This document shows, piece by piece, positions 37,807 to 47,870 of a stretch of DNA of 64,000 bases. Position 1 is the stretch's first letter, and each line of letters starts with the position of its first letter. Below the pieces are notes generated by a model. It was not told where the DNA came from. It saw nothing but the letters and a program-made list of their open reading frames with translations, and searched no databases. Source of the stretch: Gautieria morchelliformis (Eukaryota > Basidiomycota > Agaricomycetes > Gomphales > Gomphaceae); NCBI GenBank assembly GCA_015179125.1, contig WHVA01000352.1:59252-123251 (forward strand), in the 5' to 3' direction. A program made the position numbers and the translations under genes.

Positions 37807-38640
37807 TGTCATGATGCGTTTATTTCCTATACCCAGTAGCTCTGTCCTCCCATTCATCACTCCACTTCTACGTTCGCTCTGATCACCCTTCACCGAGTTC
37901 GCCGATTGACCTTGGCTACTCGCGTCATTCGCCATGGCCATGCCATCAAAGCACCATCAACATCCTTTGGCTGGCTTGATAGTTCATCACTGGCCCTCTC
38001 ACCCCCTCGGCTCAACCCCCTTTTGATGTTCCTCTGGCCAGATTGCCACGACCTGCGTATTTCTTGCACCCAGCTATCCCTGTTTTCCCTCTTACCACTC
38101 CTCCTTTGCGTTCACTCGGCTTCGCCCTGCCCTCTGACCACACCTCATCTATGACCGCTGCATTCACCCTTCACCCCATTCGCCGAACGACAATTCGCCA
38201 CTCGCATCATTCGCCAGCAGGCACGCCATCAAACACGATCGACACCCTTTACTCGGCATGATGGTTCATCACTGGTCCCATCATCTTCTTGATCCAACCC
38301 CTTTAGGTGTTCATATGGCTGGGATGCATTCATGGGACATCCTACCCGTAGGTCATGTGGGATCAACCCAGCAGACGAAGAGTCTGTGCAGGGTGGCATA
38401 TATGCAGGTTCCAAGGCGTGTTTTCGTTCATAGGTGCCTTCACCCTCTTTCCTCTCCGTTGTTTCATGTTCGCACTCCTCTTTCATTCTATTGTATGTTT
38501 ATTTCATCTATTTGTATCATGACTGCGCACCCCTATCCAACCCTGACTCATGACGGCTCTTTCCTATTCGCTGTTACCATACGAGCATTCGATATAAGTA
38601 GTTTCCATTCGCATGTATATTCCCCAGTTCAATTATCATA
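37807..38640 (+). mobile_element. LTR copy A, left part (solo LTR fossil split by a later insertion)
   Basis: Starts TGTCATGATGCG and matches, block for block, the complete LTR at 52,616-53,647 up to the phrase CAGTTCAATTATCATA. The remaining right part lies at 54,886-55,320. Flanks are CTATC on the left (37,802-37,806) and CTATT on the right, a probable 5-bp target duplication. It is longer than the other copy because it holds an internal tandem duplication of the ATTCGCC...GCCATCAAA...TTCATCACTGG region. No internal retroelement genes are present. Older than the 16-kb unit inside it. Confidence 0.8.
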
Positions 38641-38670
38641 AGGTAGAGGACACCCAAAACCAGCACCCCA
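38641..38670 (+). repeat. Left terminal inverted repeat of the 16.2-kb unit
   Basis: Matches the reverse complement of 54,856-54,885 with one or two differences in about 30 bases, then similarity fades. Confidence 0.85.
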
Positions 38671-38721
38671 TTACATAAGCATTTGGGCACCGTCGACGAT
38701 GGCCTACACAGCGCGATTTTG

Positions 38722-38828
38722 AAGCCCGAACACCCAGCTGACGCAGCAGCTGACGCAGCAGCTGACGCAGCAGCTGACGCAGCAGCTGACGCAGCAGCTG
38801 ACCAGGCCAGACCATCGGCTGCCCCAGT
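38722..38828 (+). repeat. Subterminal motif with five copies of a 12-bp minisatellite
   Basis: The array GCTGACGCAGCA x5 occupies 38,737-38,796. It sits within a longer phrase (AACACCCAGCTGAC ... CAGACCATCGGCTGCCCCAG) that recurs inverted at 54,044-54,103 and direct at 58,681-58,740 with only one or two GCTGAC units. In one frame it would encode (ADAA)n, but no gene context supports translation. Confidence 0.85.
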
Positions 38829-38838
38829 AAGACACCAT

Positions 38839-39326
38839 TGTTGGGTGCATTTATGCTCCTGCACCAAAATCAAGCATAATATATTCAATTTATTGTGTGG
38901 TGTTTCAATATTTTCTCATACTGTTATTGTACCATGCATCCATTTCTCTGCTTATTTTTGAAATTTTCCAGTCACTCTCTATCTCTCCATTTCATTCTGT
39001 TATTTCTACTTTCACAGGCGACTGCACCCAGCGGAGTTTGAAACGACTTCGACGCGCGAGCCCTTGGGCGCTAAAGGGCCGGGTGCAAGTATATGCCTTC
39101 TGAGACAGGATTACACTCCTCTCTCAGTGACAATAAATTCACTGAGAGAGGCGAGTAGTATTCTTCATATTTACATAGCATGTTGACTGAAAATCATGTA
39201 GTATATTTGATTCTAGGTATTGTATTAATACCTCAGTGACAATAAATTCACTGAGAGAGTATATTTGATTCTAGCTTTCTAAGAACTCTACCGAACCTTC
39301 CCTGCCATAGCCCCTAGTTGCTAACA
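38839..39326 (+). repeat. Copia left LTR
   Basis: 488 bp, TG...CA. It contains a perfect 12-bp hairpin (CTCTCTCAGTGA / TCACTGAGAGAG) around CAATAAAT, and a second near-copy about 100 bp further on. AATAAA inside the hairpins suggests a polyadenylation region. Confidence 0.92.
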
Positions 39327-39332
39327 AGGGTT

Positions 39333-42300
39333 ATGGGCCCCGCAGACACTTCGCAGAAGCTTTTGGGTGTGGAGAAGCTTGCAACAGATGGAAGTAATTG
39401 GCCTCTGTGGCGAGCTACTCTCACAAGTTATTTTGAGTCCAAAAATCTACTCAGGCATATAGAAGGGAGAGCCATTCGACCTCCTGATCCTCCAGTCATG
39501 CCCCCAGGCCATATTCTCACAGAAGCTGAGGAAACTCAGATAGAGAAGGCTGAGGAGAAGCTGGAGAAATATCTTGCCAGAGAAGGACAGGCAAAAACCC
39601 AAATAATCGTCTCAGTGTCAGAGTCACTAGCCCTGATGCTACAGAAGAGACATACAGCAAAAGAAGTCTGGGATGCATTGGTCAATGAGATGACCAAAAA
39701 GCCCAAGATGGTCCTCACCAACCTACAGAGACAGCTTCGCAGTATGAGGTGTCCTGAGGATGGAGACTTGAGAGATCACTTGGACAAGGCCCAAGACCTC
39801 TATGCTCGTCTCAATGAGATGGGAGCCAGAATTTCTGAAGGAGAGTTCACCGACATTATCCTTGCATCACTTCCACCCTCCTATGAGGCAATTATGAATG
39901 CCCTTACCACGTCGCTCGAAGAATGTGGAATGCCCTTAGTGCCTGATGATATTATCAGAGTACTAAAGGCTCAATACGACAGGAGAAAGACTCTCAATAT
40001 TTCACAAGAAGAGCAGGCATTTATTGGTTCATCTACGAAAGGGCAGAAGGGCCGGAAAGACCCGAAGGTGTCTACATGCACTAATTGCCACAAGCCTGGA
40101 CATGCTATAGAGAGTTGCTGGGCTAAAGGAGGTGGTAAAGAAGGCCAGGGGCCACGTCAGAAGAAGAAAGCAAAAGCCAAAAAGAAGAAGGGCAAAGCCA
40201 AGGCGAATGTTGCCGAAGAAGTGTCCTCTGAGGAGGATGAGAGTGGCAGTCCAGCCGCTTTCGCCAACTTCGACTGCTCTAATTTGAGTAGTTTATCTCT
40301 GGACACTGTTGTTATCCTCGACACTGGAACGACCGCACATATGACCCCTCACAAGAATTTATTGAGGGATTACAGTCCATTCTCACAGCCGCGCACAATT
40401 CGTGCAGCCAACAAAGGCACTTTTGATGCCTTCGGTTCAGGCTCACTCGTGCTATCTAACAAGGTTGGAGATAAGACTGTGAACATTACATTGAAGGATA
40501 CGTTCTACGCGCCAAAAATGGCTGTTACCCTGATCTCGATCGGCCGGTGCGATGATGCAGGCTATAACACACAAATAGCTGATCAGAAATGCACAATATC
40601 CAATCGTAAAGGCAGGATATTGATGCAAGCACCGAAGCTGAATGGCTTATATCGATTTGATTTACAACACACAAGTGCCGAAGCGCATGTATGCGCATCA
40701 GCCATGGAAATACATCAAAAAATGGGGCACATTTCACAAAAGTCCCTACAGCACTTGCTCAACCATGGCATGATATTAGGCATTGAATTGAGCTCAAAAG
40801 GTGACAAGGTTGTTTGCGATGCGTGCATTCAGGCGAAGATTGCATGTAAATCACTTCCTCAGGAACCCAGAAGCCGATCATCAAAATTCGGTGACAGAAT
40901 TTATTCTGATGTCTGGGGACCAGCGAGACACTCCACAATTGACAAGAAATCCTATTATGTGTCTTTCATTGACGACTACTCAAGAGAATCGGTTATCTAT
41001 TTGATGGCAAACAAATCGGAAGCATTTTCAAAATACAAACTCTACGAGGCCTTGATGCTTCGACAGAGGAATATGCACATCAAAGCACTTGTTTCCGACA
41101 GAGGGGGCGAATACACAAGCTCAGAATTTGAACAGCATTTGGCCAAGCAAGGCACGAAGCATCGGTTAACCGTGCACGACACCCCAGAGTCAAATGGTGT
41201 TGCTGAACGTTTAAACCGAACTCTAGTTGAAAGAGCTCGTGCCATGCTATTGGAATCAAGTCTTCCTAAGACTCTATGGGGGCATGCAATTTTGCACGCC
41301 AACTATCTTAGGAATCGGACACATACAAGAGCTTTGCCAGACAAAACCCCTTTTGAAATGATCCATCACGAGAAACCGAACCTGAAAGACATACATGTGT
41401 GGGGAATTGAAGTCTACGTTAAAGTCAAAGAGGGAAACAAACTAGCAGCCCGTGCCAAAAGAGCTCGGTGGATAGGAATCTCTGGACAGAGCCATGGTCA
41501 CTGCATCTACTGGCCTGACTCTCAGAAGGTTTCTGTCGAGCGGAATGTTATATTTGACTCAGAGATGAAGGGGGGCAAAGCTCCAATCATTTCTATTGAA
41601 GAGTCACAGCTACCTACGTCCAGAAAAATGGTACAGGCCATCTCGGCGCCAGCACCTATGCCTAGCCGCTTAGTCAGCGAAGAGGCAAAGATTGAGGAAA
41701 TTGATGATGATGAACCAGAGGAACGTCTGAAAGAGCTGCAGCCCAGTCAGACTGTTGATGCCAGACCTAAAGAAGCTGCTCCAACAAGGAGAAGCGAGAG
41801 AATCCGTCAGCAGCAGGTGCAGCCGGCCCCAAGTGGTCCCGTAACAAGATCTCAAACCAAGAGACATGCTGGTGCAGATATCACTACACTAGCTTACGAG
41901 GACATTGAGGACCATCAAGACAAATTATTCGAACAAGATTTATCCTCTGTCACTGACGGCATCAGTGATTATAACCTTGCCATCAGTACACTTTCGACCT
42001 CCGATCAAAACAAAGATAATGTGCTGCCGGATTTGAATCAGACCGAGCCTAGCAATGCAGATGAAGCCTTAAATGATCCTATGTGGAAAGCATCGATGGA
42101 TAAAGAGTATAAGGTACTACTCGACAAAGGTGTATGGGAAGTGGTTAAACCACCTCCTGGGGCAAATATTGTCGGAAATAGATGGGTATTCCTCTGGAAA
42201 CGCAATCCAGAAGGTGAACCCATCACACCTAGATTGAGGATGGTCGCCCAAGGCTTTACACAAAGTTTTGGAGTTGACTACAATGAAACCTATGCACCTG

Positions 42301-43583
42301 TTGCTCGGATGACTTCCTTACGGATTATATGTGCCATTGCTGCCAGGAACAACTGGCCTATTCACCAAATGGATGTGGACAGTGCGTATTTGAATGCTAC
42401 ACTGCCAGAACCTATTTACATGAGACAGCCGTATGGATATGAGACCGGAGACAAAGATGATGTCCTCCTGCTGAAGAAAGCACTTTACGGCCTCAAACAG
42501 TCTGGAAGGGAATGGTACAAACGTCTGAGTGGTGAATTTCTCAAGTTAGGATTCACTAAATCAGCTTCAGATGGAGCTGTATTTTGCAGACGTGGACCGA
42601 GAGGGCATGCGATTATTGCAACGGCGGTAGACGACCTCACTATCACAGCTGAGAGTCAACCAATCCTCGATGAGGTAAAGCATGACCTTGCCCAGGTTTT
42701 TAGTATGAAAGACCTAGGCGAGATTCACTGGCTTTTGAACCTCAAAATCGAAAGAGATTGGAATAACAAATCGATTGCAATATCACAAGCCACATACATC
42801 CAGAAAATCATCAAAAAATTCAATCTGGATGATGCCAAAACATTTTCCACGCCTCTCGACCCAGCCGTTAAATTATCCAGAGACCAATGCCCTTCTACAG
42901 ATGAAGACAAACAGAAGATGTCAAGAATTCCATACAGACAAGTGATAGGATCATTGATGTGGGCAGCAGTAGCCACTCGACCAGACATTGCATTCGCAGT
43001 GTCATTACTTTCTCAATTCCTCGAAAACCCAGGTCCAACACATTGGCATGCAGTCAAACGTGTCTTTAAATATCTAAAAGGCACGATGGACTACAAATTG
43101 ACACTTGGGAAGAATCGAGACGGCCTCATTGGGTATTCAGATGCGGATTGGGCTTCTCAAGAGCACAGGCACTCATACTCGGCTTATATTTTTCAGATTG
43201 ATGGAGGGACAGTATCATGGAGTTGTCAAAAACAATCCATAGTAGCCCTATCATCAACTGAAGCCGAATTCGTTGCCCTGACTCATGCGAGTAAAGAAGC
43301 CTTATGGATGCGCCACTTTATTTCTGAAGTATTCCAACCGCTGAATTGTCCCATCAAACTTTATTCAGACAATCAATCAGCCATTGCCATCGTCTATGGC
43401 ACTCAACAACACACGAGGACCAAGCATTTCGACATTAGATTATATTTCATCCGAGATATAGTTGAAGATGAAGAAATTAAGCTTGTGTACCTACCAACGG
43501 AACACATGCTAGCCGATCTTCTCACTAAAGGACTTCCTAGTCCTAGAGTGAGAATCCTCAATGAGAGAATCGGAATATATTAA
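39333..43583 (+). CDS. Copia gag-pol polyprotein
   Basis: Single continuous frame, about 1,417 residues from the ATG at 39,333. Order is gag, protease, integrase, reverse transcriptase, RNase H, the copia order. Gag has a UBN2-type start (SNWPLWRATLTSYF) and a CCHC knuckle (CTNCHKPGHAIESC). Protease motif is LDTGTTAHM. The integrase core has DVWGPARHSTIDKKSYY, DDYSR and SDRGGEYTS, with NGVAERLNRTLVERAR. Reverse transcriptase shows NRWVFLWKRN, YNETYAPVARMTSLR and VDDLT; RNase H shows GYSDADWA and SSTEAEFVA, then RTKHFDIRLYFIRD. The gag-to-pol join needs no frameshift in this family. Confidence 0.95.
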   Translation: MGPADTSQKLLGVEKLATDGSNWPLWRATLTSYFESKNLLRHIEGRAIRPPDPPVMPPGHILTEAEETQIEKAEEKLEKYLAREGQAKTQIIVSVSESLALMLQKRHTAKEVWDALVNEMTKKPKMVLTNLQRQLRSMRCPEDGDLRDHLDKAQDLYARLNEMGARISEGEFTDIILASLPPSYEAIMNALTTSLEECGMPLVPDDIIRVLKAQYDRRKTLNISQEEQAFIGSSTKGQKGRKDPKVSTCTNCHKPGHAIESCWAKGGGKEGQGPRQKKKAKAKKKKGKAKANVAEEVSSEEDESGSPAAFANFDCSNLSSLSLDTVVILDTGTTAHMTPHKNLLRDYSPFSQPRTIRAANKGTFDAFGSGSLVLSNKVGDKTVNITLKDTFYAPKMAVTLISIGRCDDAGYNTQIADQKCTISNRKGRILMQAPKLNGLYRFDLQHTSAEAHVCASAMEIHQKMGHISQKSLQHLLNHGMILGIELSSKGDKVVCDACIQAKIACKSLPQEPRSRSSKFGDRIYSDVWGPARHSTIDKKSYYVSFIDDYSRESVIYLMANKSEAFSKYKLYEALMLRQRNMHIKALVSDRGGEYTSSEFEQHLAKQGTKHRLTVHDTPESNGVAERLNRTLVERARAMLLESSLPKTLWGHAILHANYLRNRTHTRALPDKTPFEMIHHEKPNLKDIHVWGIEVYVKVKEGNKLAARAKRARWIGISGQSHGHCIYWPDSQKVSVERNVIFDSEMKGGKAPIISIEESQLPTSRKMVQAISAPAPMPSRLVSEEAKIEEIDDDEPEERLKELQPSQTVDARPKEAAPTRRSERIRQQQVQPAPSGPVTRSQTKRHAGADITTLAYEDIEDHQDKLFEQDLSSVTDGISDYNLAISTLSTSDQNKDNVLPDLNQTEPSNADEALNDPMWKASMDKEYKVLLDKGVWEVVKPPPGANIVGNRWVFLWKRNPEGEPITPRLRMVAQGFTQSFGVDYNETYAPVARMTSLRIICAIAARNNWPIHQMDVDSAYLNATLPEPIYMRQPYGYETGDKDDVLLLKKALYGLKQSGREWYKRLSGEFLKLGFTKSASDGAVFCRRGPRGHAIIATAVDDLTITAESQPILDEVKHDLAQVFSMKDLGEIHWLLNLKIERDWNNKSIAISQATYIQKIIKKFNLDDAKTFSTPLDPAVKLSRDQCPSTDEDKQKMSRIPYRQVIGSLMWAAVATRPDIAFAVSLLSQFLENPGPTHWHAVKRVFKYLKGTMDYKLTLGKNRDGLIGYSDADWASQEHRHSYSAYIFQIDGGTVSWSCQKQSIVALSSTEAEFVALTHASKEALWMRHFISEVFQPLNCPIKLYSDNQSAIAIVYGTQQHTRTKHFDIRLYFIRDIVEDEEIKLVYLPTEHMLADLLTKGLPSPRVRILNERIGIY

Positions 43584-43596
43584 GCTTGAGGGGGCG

Positions 43597-44084
43597 TGTT
43601 GGGTGCATTTATGCTGCTGCACCAAAATCAAGCATAATATATTCAATTTATTGTGTGGTGTTTCAATATTTTCTCATACTGTTCTTGTACCATGCATCCA
43701 TTTCTCTGCTTATTTTTGAAATTTTCCAGTCACTCTCTATCTCTCCATTTCATTCTGTTATTTCTACTTTCACAGGCGACTGCACCCAGCGGAGTTTGAA
43801 ACGACTTCGACGCGTGAGCCCTTGGGCGCTAAAGGGCCGGGTGCAAGTATATGCCTTCTGAGACAGGATTACACTCCTCTCTCAGTGACAATAAATTCAC
43901 TGAGAGAGGCGAGTAGTATTCTTCATATTTACATAGCATGTTGACTGAAAATCATGTAGTATATTTGATTCTAGGTATTGTATTAATACCTCAGTGACAA
44001 TAAATTCACTGAGAGAGTATATTTGATTCTAGCTTTCTAAGAACTCTACCGAACCTTCCCTGCCATAGCCCCTAGTTGCTAACA
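43597..44084 (+). repeat. Copia right LTR
   Basis: Same length and ends as the left LTR, preceded by a GAGGGGGCG purine tract and followed by the ACCAT target duplication. Confidence 0.92.
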
Positions 44085-44146
44085 ACCATCTCATCCCACA
44101 TTGGGACGCCGCTTGCGTGTCCCGTTTGTGTTAACTATTTAGCAAG

Positions 44147-44175
44147 GCTCGACTCTATGGCCCGTAGAGTCGAGC
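44147..44175. repeat. 11-bp inverted repeat with 7-nt loop
   Basis: GCTCGACTCTA pairs with TAGAGTCGAGC around TGGCCCG. It stands about 160 bp ahead of the unknown gene and could be a regulatory palindrome or a transposon scar. Confidence 0.6.
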
Positions 44176-44332
44176 TCAATACTCTTATTCTAAATCTTGC
44201 TCACATACATCTAGTGTTCTCCGATGATGGGTTGAAGTAAGGGTCAAACAATATTTTTTTTCTTATTTCGGAGGGCTCACAAAGATAAATAGAGCGCACC
44301 TGGGACGAGTGGGTACAGCTAGCTCATTCCCC

Positions 44333-46051
44333 ATGTATCCTGGTACACCCAAATATGCTACTGCTGCTGCTGCTGGTGCTCGTGCTTCCCTCAATGTCTT
44401 GGACTCGTCGCCCGGTTCATTCTCCCCTCGCTCGTCGCACTCCTCTACACCCTCTCTTCCTGACCTGGACGAGGTCACCACCCTTCGGTTAGAGACTTTT
44501 GGACCTTATCGCGAACGTATACGCATGGCCAAGATGATGCTAACGTGGACGCGAAACGGCGAAAAGGTTTATAATTGGTACATTGCCCACCAGGTTGAAT
44601 TTTAACTACGATTAATAAGGATATGGCTACAGGCCTTGCCATGCTGATAATCAGATATACACCCCTTACGAATTGCCACAGGCCTTCGAAACGCTTTGTC
44701 TCGAACTGCCGGAGTGCCCGTGTGCCACACAGGAGACAGACCCGGATACCCGCCACTACTACCACATCTGGGTGGTCCAAACCGGCCAATATCGTGGTAA
44801 GGTTGCTGCCGCCTGTGCACAGAAGTGGCAAGGCTGCGGTACATGGAGTGAGTCATTCAATCTACATCTTTTTTCTACACTAACTTTTGTCAGTCTGCCT
44901 GACAGACTTAATTAGCGATAACCCTGGTTTACCAGTGGAAGTGTACGCTGCAAGACCAGACACCGAGACCGGTCCAGGTATTTTCTCAATTATTTTAGCT
45001 TAATACGACAGGTGATACTTAACAGTCATGCTAGGTCTCCCGGACTTCGATAGATATGGCCTCCTTCGTTCCTCCCAAATCCTGAGCAGTAAGCATTCTT
45101 CTTGTCTCCCTTTGTTGGTTCTCATGCTTTGTAGCATCTTGTACTAGCTCGCCCTCGCCGATAAAACCACCACCTCCATATCATCAATATCACCGGCAAA
45201 GACGAGGAGGCTTCAGTGGAGGTAAGTAATTACATCATTGTATCGTGTTTCTATGCTACTCAGTGCGGTGGTTTATAGTTGTCAAACAAAGCAAGAGGGA
45301 CTCGGGGATAAAAATGGAGGCCCAAATTCCCACTGTGAGTGCTGACGACCCGTTTATTGTCAGTCCACATTTGGGAACACCATCCATGGCTAGCTCGGCG
45401 CTCTCCATTCCAGACCTTCCCTTACCATCGCACTTGCCCTTACCATCGCACTCCACGACCCCCTCACCCTCAATGTTTACTATCCCAGATCTTCCACTCC
45501 CATCACACTCCAGCCAATATCCAGCCTCAAAAGGACCTACAGTTCCGGCATCGTCGTTGGATATGCCGCTGTCGAACCAGCTTGCAGCATTTCACACTAC
45601 GACTAACTCGGATTCTGGCTACCAGTCGCCACCCATGTACAACGGTGATACAGGAGCTATAGAGACTACCCCACGTTCCAAAAGAAACCTAAGTTATCTA
45701 ACTGACAGTGTCACTATAATGCCAGGTATGTATATTTTCAATTAAGCTTTCTTCGACTGACACTTATCTACATTTGTCCAAGGAGACCGAAGGCACGGTG
45801 ACACAGCGTGCCTCTGGGAGCCGCCTGATGCACATACAGCGTTCACATACAATCGACATGTGCCGCCACTGCGGGGCTCTCAGTTGGAGGAGGTGTTTCA
45901 AAACCTTCGCTCTAACAAAGGTATCAGTTCAGAAACATTTTGGAGAGCGTTTGACATGTGTAACTGTTATCAATTCTTTACTAAGGAAGCCCTGCACTAT
46001 GTACATGGGCCGAAATGCCCAATGTGGGCATATCCTGACATGCGTTCGTGA
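44333..46051 (+). CDS. Unknown multi-exon Cys-rich protein carried in the 16.2-kb unit
   Basis: Not a family I recognise. Seven exons join in phase with good GT/AG sites: MYPGTPKYATAAAAGARASL...WYIAHQ; IYTPYELPQAFETLCLELPE with CPCATQETDPDTRHYYHIW and ACAQKWQGCGTW; NLISDNPGLPVEVYAARPDT; LPDFDRYGLLRSSQILS; SCTSSPSPIKPPPPYHQYH; VKQSKRDSGIKMEAQIPTVS followed by Ser/Pro repeats (IPDLPLPSHS twice); and GDRRHGDTACLWEPPDAHTA...FDMCNCYQFFTKEALHYVHG with PKCPMWAYPDMRS-stop. The CPC...C...CGTW module resembles a GRF-type zinc finger in spacing, and the C-terminal CNC...C cluster may bind a second metal. All frames are open, so the gene looks functional. It may be an accessory transposon protein, comparable in position to the second gene of some MULEs, or captured host sequence. 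Gene model by eye only. Confidence 0.7.
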
Positions 46052-46454
46052 TTGTGTGCCATAGACTCTCCCCGTAGCTATTTCTCAACTTTCTTGATGT
46101 ATATCGAGAGTAGCTACCAAATAACAGAACGACTTTTCTTGGAATTATACGCCTAACTTATTGTGGCAATACTACATCAACACAGACTGGTCCCTCGTGC
46201 TGTGAAGGTCCTTGCAGGGATTGCGGAGTCTACAGAGTCAGTCTCAAACGCCTTTCCTTGGTTTCAGCACTTCAGATTTAGGGCAGGTTCAACCTCTTGC
46301 TGGACAAACACATTGAGTATCTCACCCTTGCAGTGAACAACGCAAAATCTCACTAACCTTGGTCGCAAGGACATGTAAAGGGAAATGTTTTACGGGAGGA
46401 TAAATCGAAATCAAGTATCACGGGTGCGCAGCTTCAGCTGCCATTACTGCTCTC
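46052..46454. other. No feature recognised
   Basis: About 400 bp between the unknown gene and the amylase fragment. No coding character seen. Confidence 0.4.
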
Positions 46455-46959
46455 AGCCTAGCTAACTACTGCCGAAGGTATTGGAGCCAGGATATCACGG
46501 CACTCAATACCCACTAAGGCGACGAGACTAGTGTATGCAGTTCCTGCTTGGCCCCTGCGTATAGTGTCGGCTCACGACGTTAATGACAGCTCAATGCTCT
46601 CTCAAAGGCTCTGCACGACAGAGGGATGTATCTCCTGCACGTCGTCATCAACCACATGGCCGAACGGACTTTAACAACCAGGTGCGTTTCATATCCATGT
46701 ATTTCTCTTGGCCATATGGCTCTAATTGACGAAATCACAAACAGATGTTGAGCAGTGCTCCCTCGGCGACGCCAATGTGGCCCTTGTGGACCTCAACGCC
46801 GAAAATGAAGATGTGATTACTGGGATGTACTCCATGATCAATCAAACCGTGCAAAAATATAGTGTAGATGTGGTCAGGTTCGACACAGTGAAGCACGGTG
46901 AGAATCTGAACCTTCTTAATTATTCTTCGTCTTATTAAGTATGATAGGTTTGGAAGGAC

Positions 46960-47870
46960 TTTTGGTGTCTGATGATGAAGGGAACGATGCTGCTACCTTG
47001 ATGCCCTCGTCGATCCACTCCCCCACTCTTGTGACGCCAGAGCGTAGGTTGAAGCAATGGCTGATCCCCGTGCCCACCTTCTTGACCAGCGCGAGTTCCG
47101 TGTCAGATAAATGGCACCTGTGCGCGAGGATTGTTGTCGGCCCCAGCAAGCCGAAATCGTCGTACACGGCTGCGTAGGATGCGTGGGCGGGGAATAGCGA
47201 CGCAGTCAGGAGTATTTCCGCAGTGTTCTCCGAGATGTGTGTCTGGATAGGAAGACGTGCGGGGTGAGGGGTTGCTGGGTGTCGCGAGGCAGATGGCGTG
47301 GCACTGGGTGCCTCTGCGGCGAGTTTTCCCAGGCCGGATAGCAGGTCGTCCGTGCACGAGAGTGCAAATCGTGGCGTTAGGATAGGGTGAGGGGTCGCTG
47401 GGTGCGGCGAGGCGGATGGCGTGGCACCGGGTGCCTCTGCGGCGAGTTTTCCGGAGCAGGTCGTCCATGCACGAGAGTGCAAATCGTGGCGTTAGGATAG
47501 GGTGAGGAGTCGCTGGGTGCGGCGAGGCGGATGGCGTGGCACTGGGTGCCTCTGCGGCAAGTTTTCCCAGGCCGGATAGCAGGTCGTCTGTGCACGAGAG
47601 TGCAAATCGTGGCGTTAGGATAGGGTGGAGAAGAACCGAGTTGAGTGAATTAATGTATGATATCATAGAACGTGAGGTCGCAAGCGAGTCGGTGTGGGTG
47701 CGGTCTAAATACGATGCAGGAGCGTTGCGATCCGGGTTTTGAACGGAGTGCTGGCGTGTGGACTGTTGGTGAAGTCCAGGGTAAGCTACTACCCATGACC
47801 TGGAGAACACCGCGTTGATTTTGACTGCAACACAGATATCTTGGACAGCGTCCTTGACTATCCGGCCTAC
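46960..47870 (-). pseudogene. Guanine deaminase fragment with internal tandem triplication
   Basis: Minus-strand frame reading NPDRNAPASYLDRTHTDSLA, PILTPRFALSCTDDLLSGLG, LPIQTHISENTAEILL, SYAAVYDDFGLLGPTTILAH and LSDTELALVKKVGTGISHC, then NLRSGVTRVGEW. This is the central amidohydrolase part of guanine deaminase, which turns guanine into xanthine; the HISEN and ILAH zinc/catalytic region is included but both gene ends are missing. The PILTPRFALSC segment is repeated three times (see the tandem repeat). The frame is open for about 280 codons, which is unusual for debris. It lies inside the amylase fragments in the opposite direction. Confidence 0.75.
47264..47624. repeat. Three tandem copies of a ~120-bp unit inside the guanine deaminase fragment
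   Basis: Unit starts GTGAGG at 47,264, 47,387 and 47,502 (123, 115 and 123 bp). The middle copy lacks 8 bases. On the minus strand each unit encodes PILTPRFALSC(T/M)DDLL...LAAEAP plus an Ala/Pro/Ser-rich linker. High identity between copies points to recent duplication. Confidence 0.88.

Larger units (their letters stand above)
38839..44084 (+). mobile_element. Ty1/copia LTR retrotransposon, looks whole, young
   Basis: Two LTRs of exactly 488 bp (TGTTGGG...TAACA) flank one long gag-pol frame. A perfect 5-bp target duplication, ACCAT, lies at 38,834-38,838 and 44,085-44,089. A primer-binding site resembling the anticodon half of initiator tRNA-Met (GGGTTATGGGCCCC) follows the left LTR, and a purine tract precedes the right LTR. 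The two LTRs differ at about three positions (0.6 percent), so insertion was recent; at common fungal substitution rates this is of the order of a few hundred thousand to a few million years. Inserted in the left subterminal region of the 16.2-kb unit. Confidence 0.95.

Noticed and set aside
38683-38961. Open frame encoding (ADAA)n
   Set aside because: Produced by the 12-bp minisatellite and running into the copia LTR; no gene structure around it.
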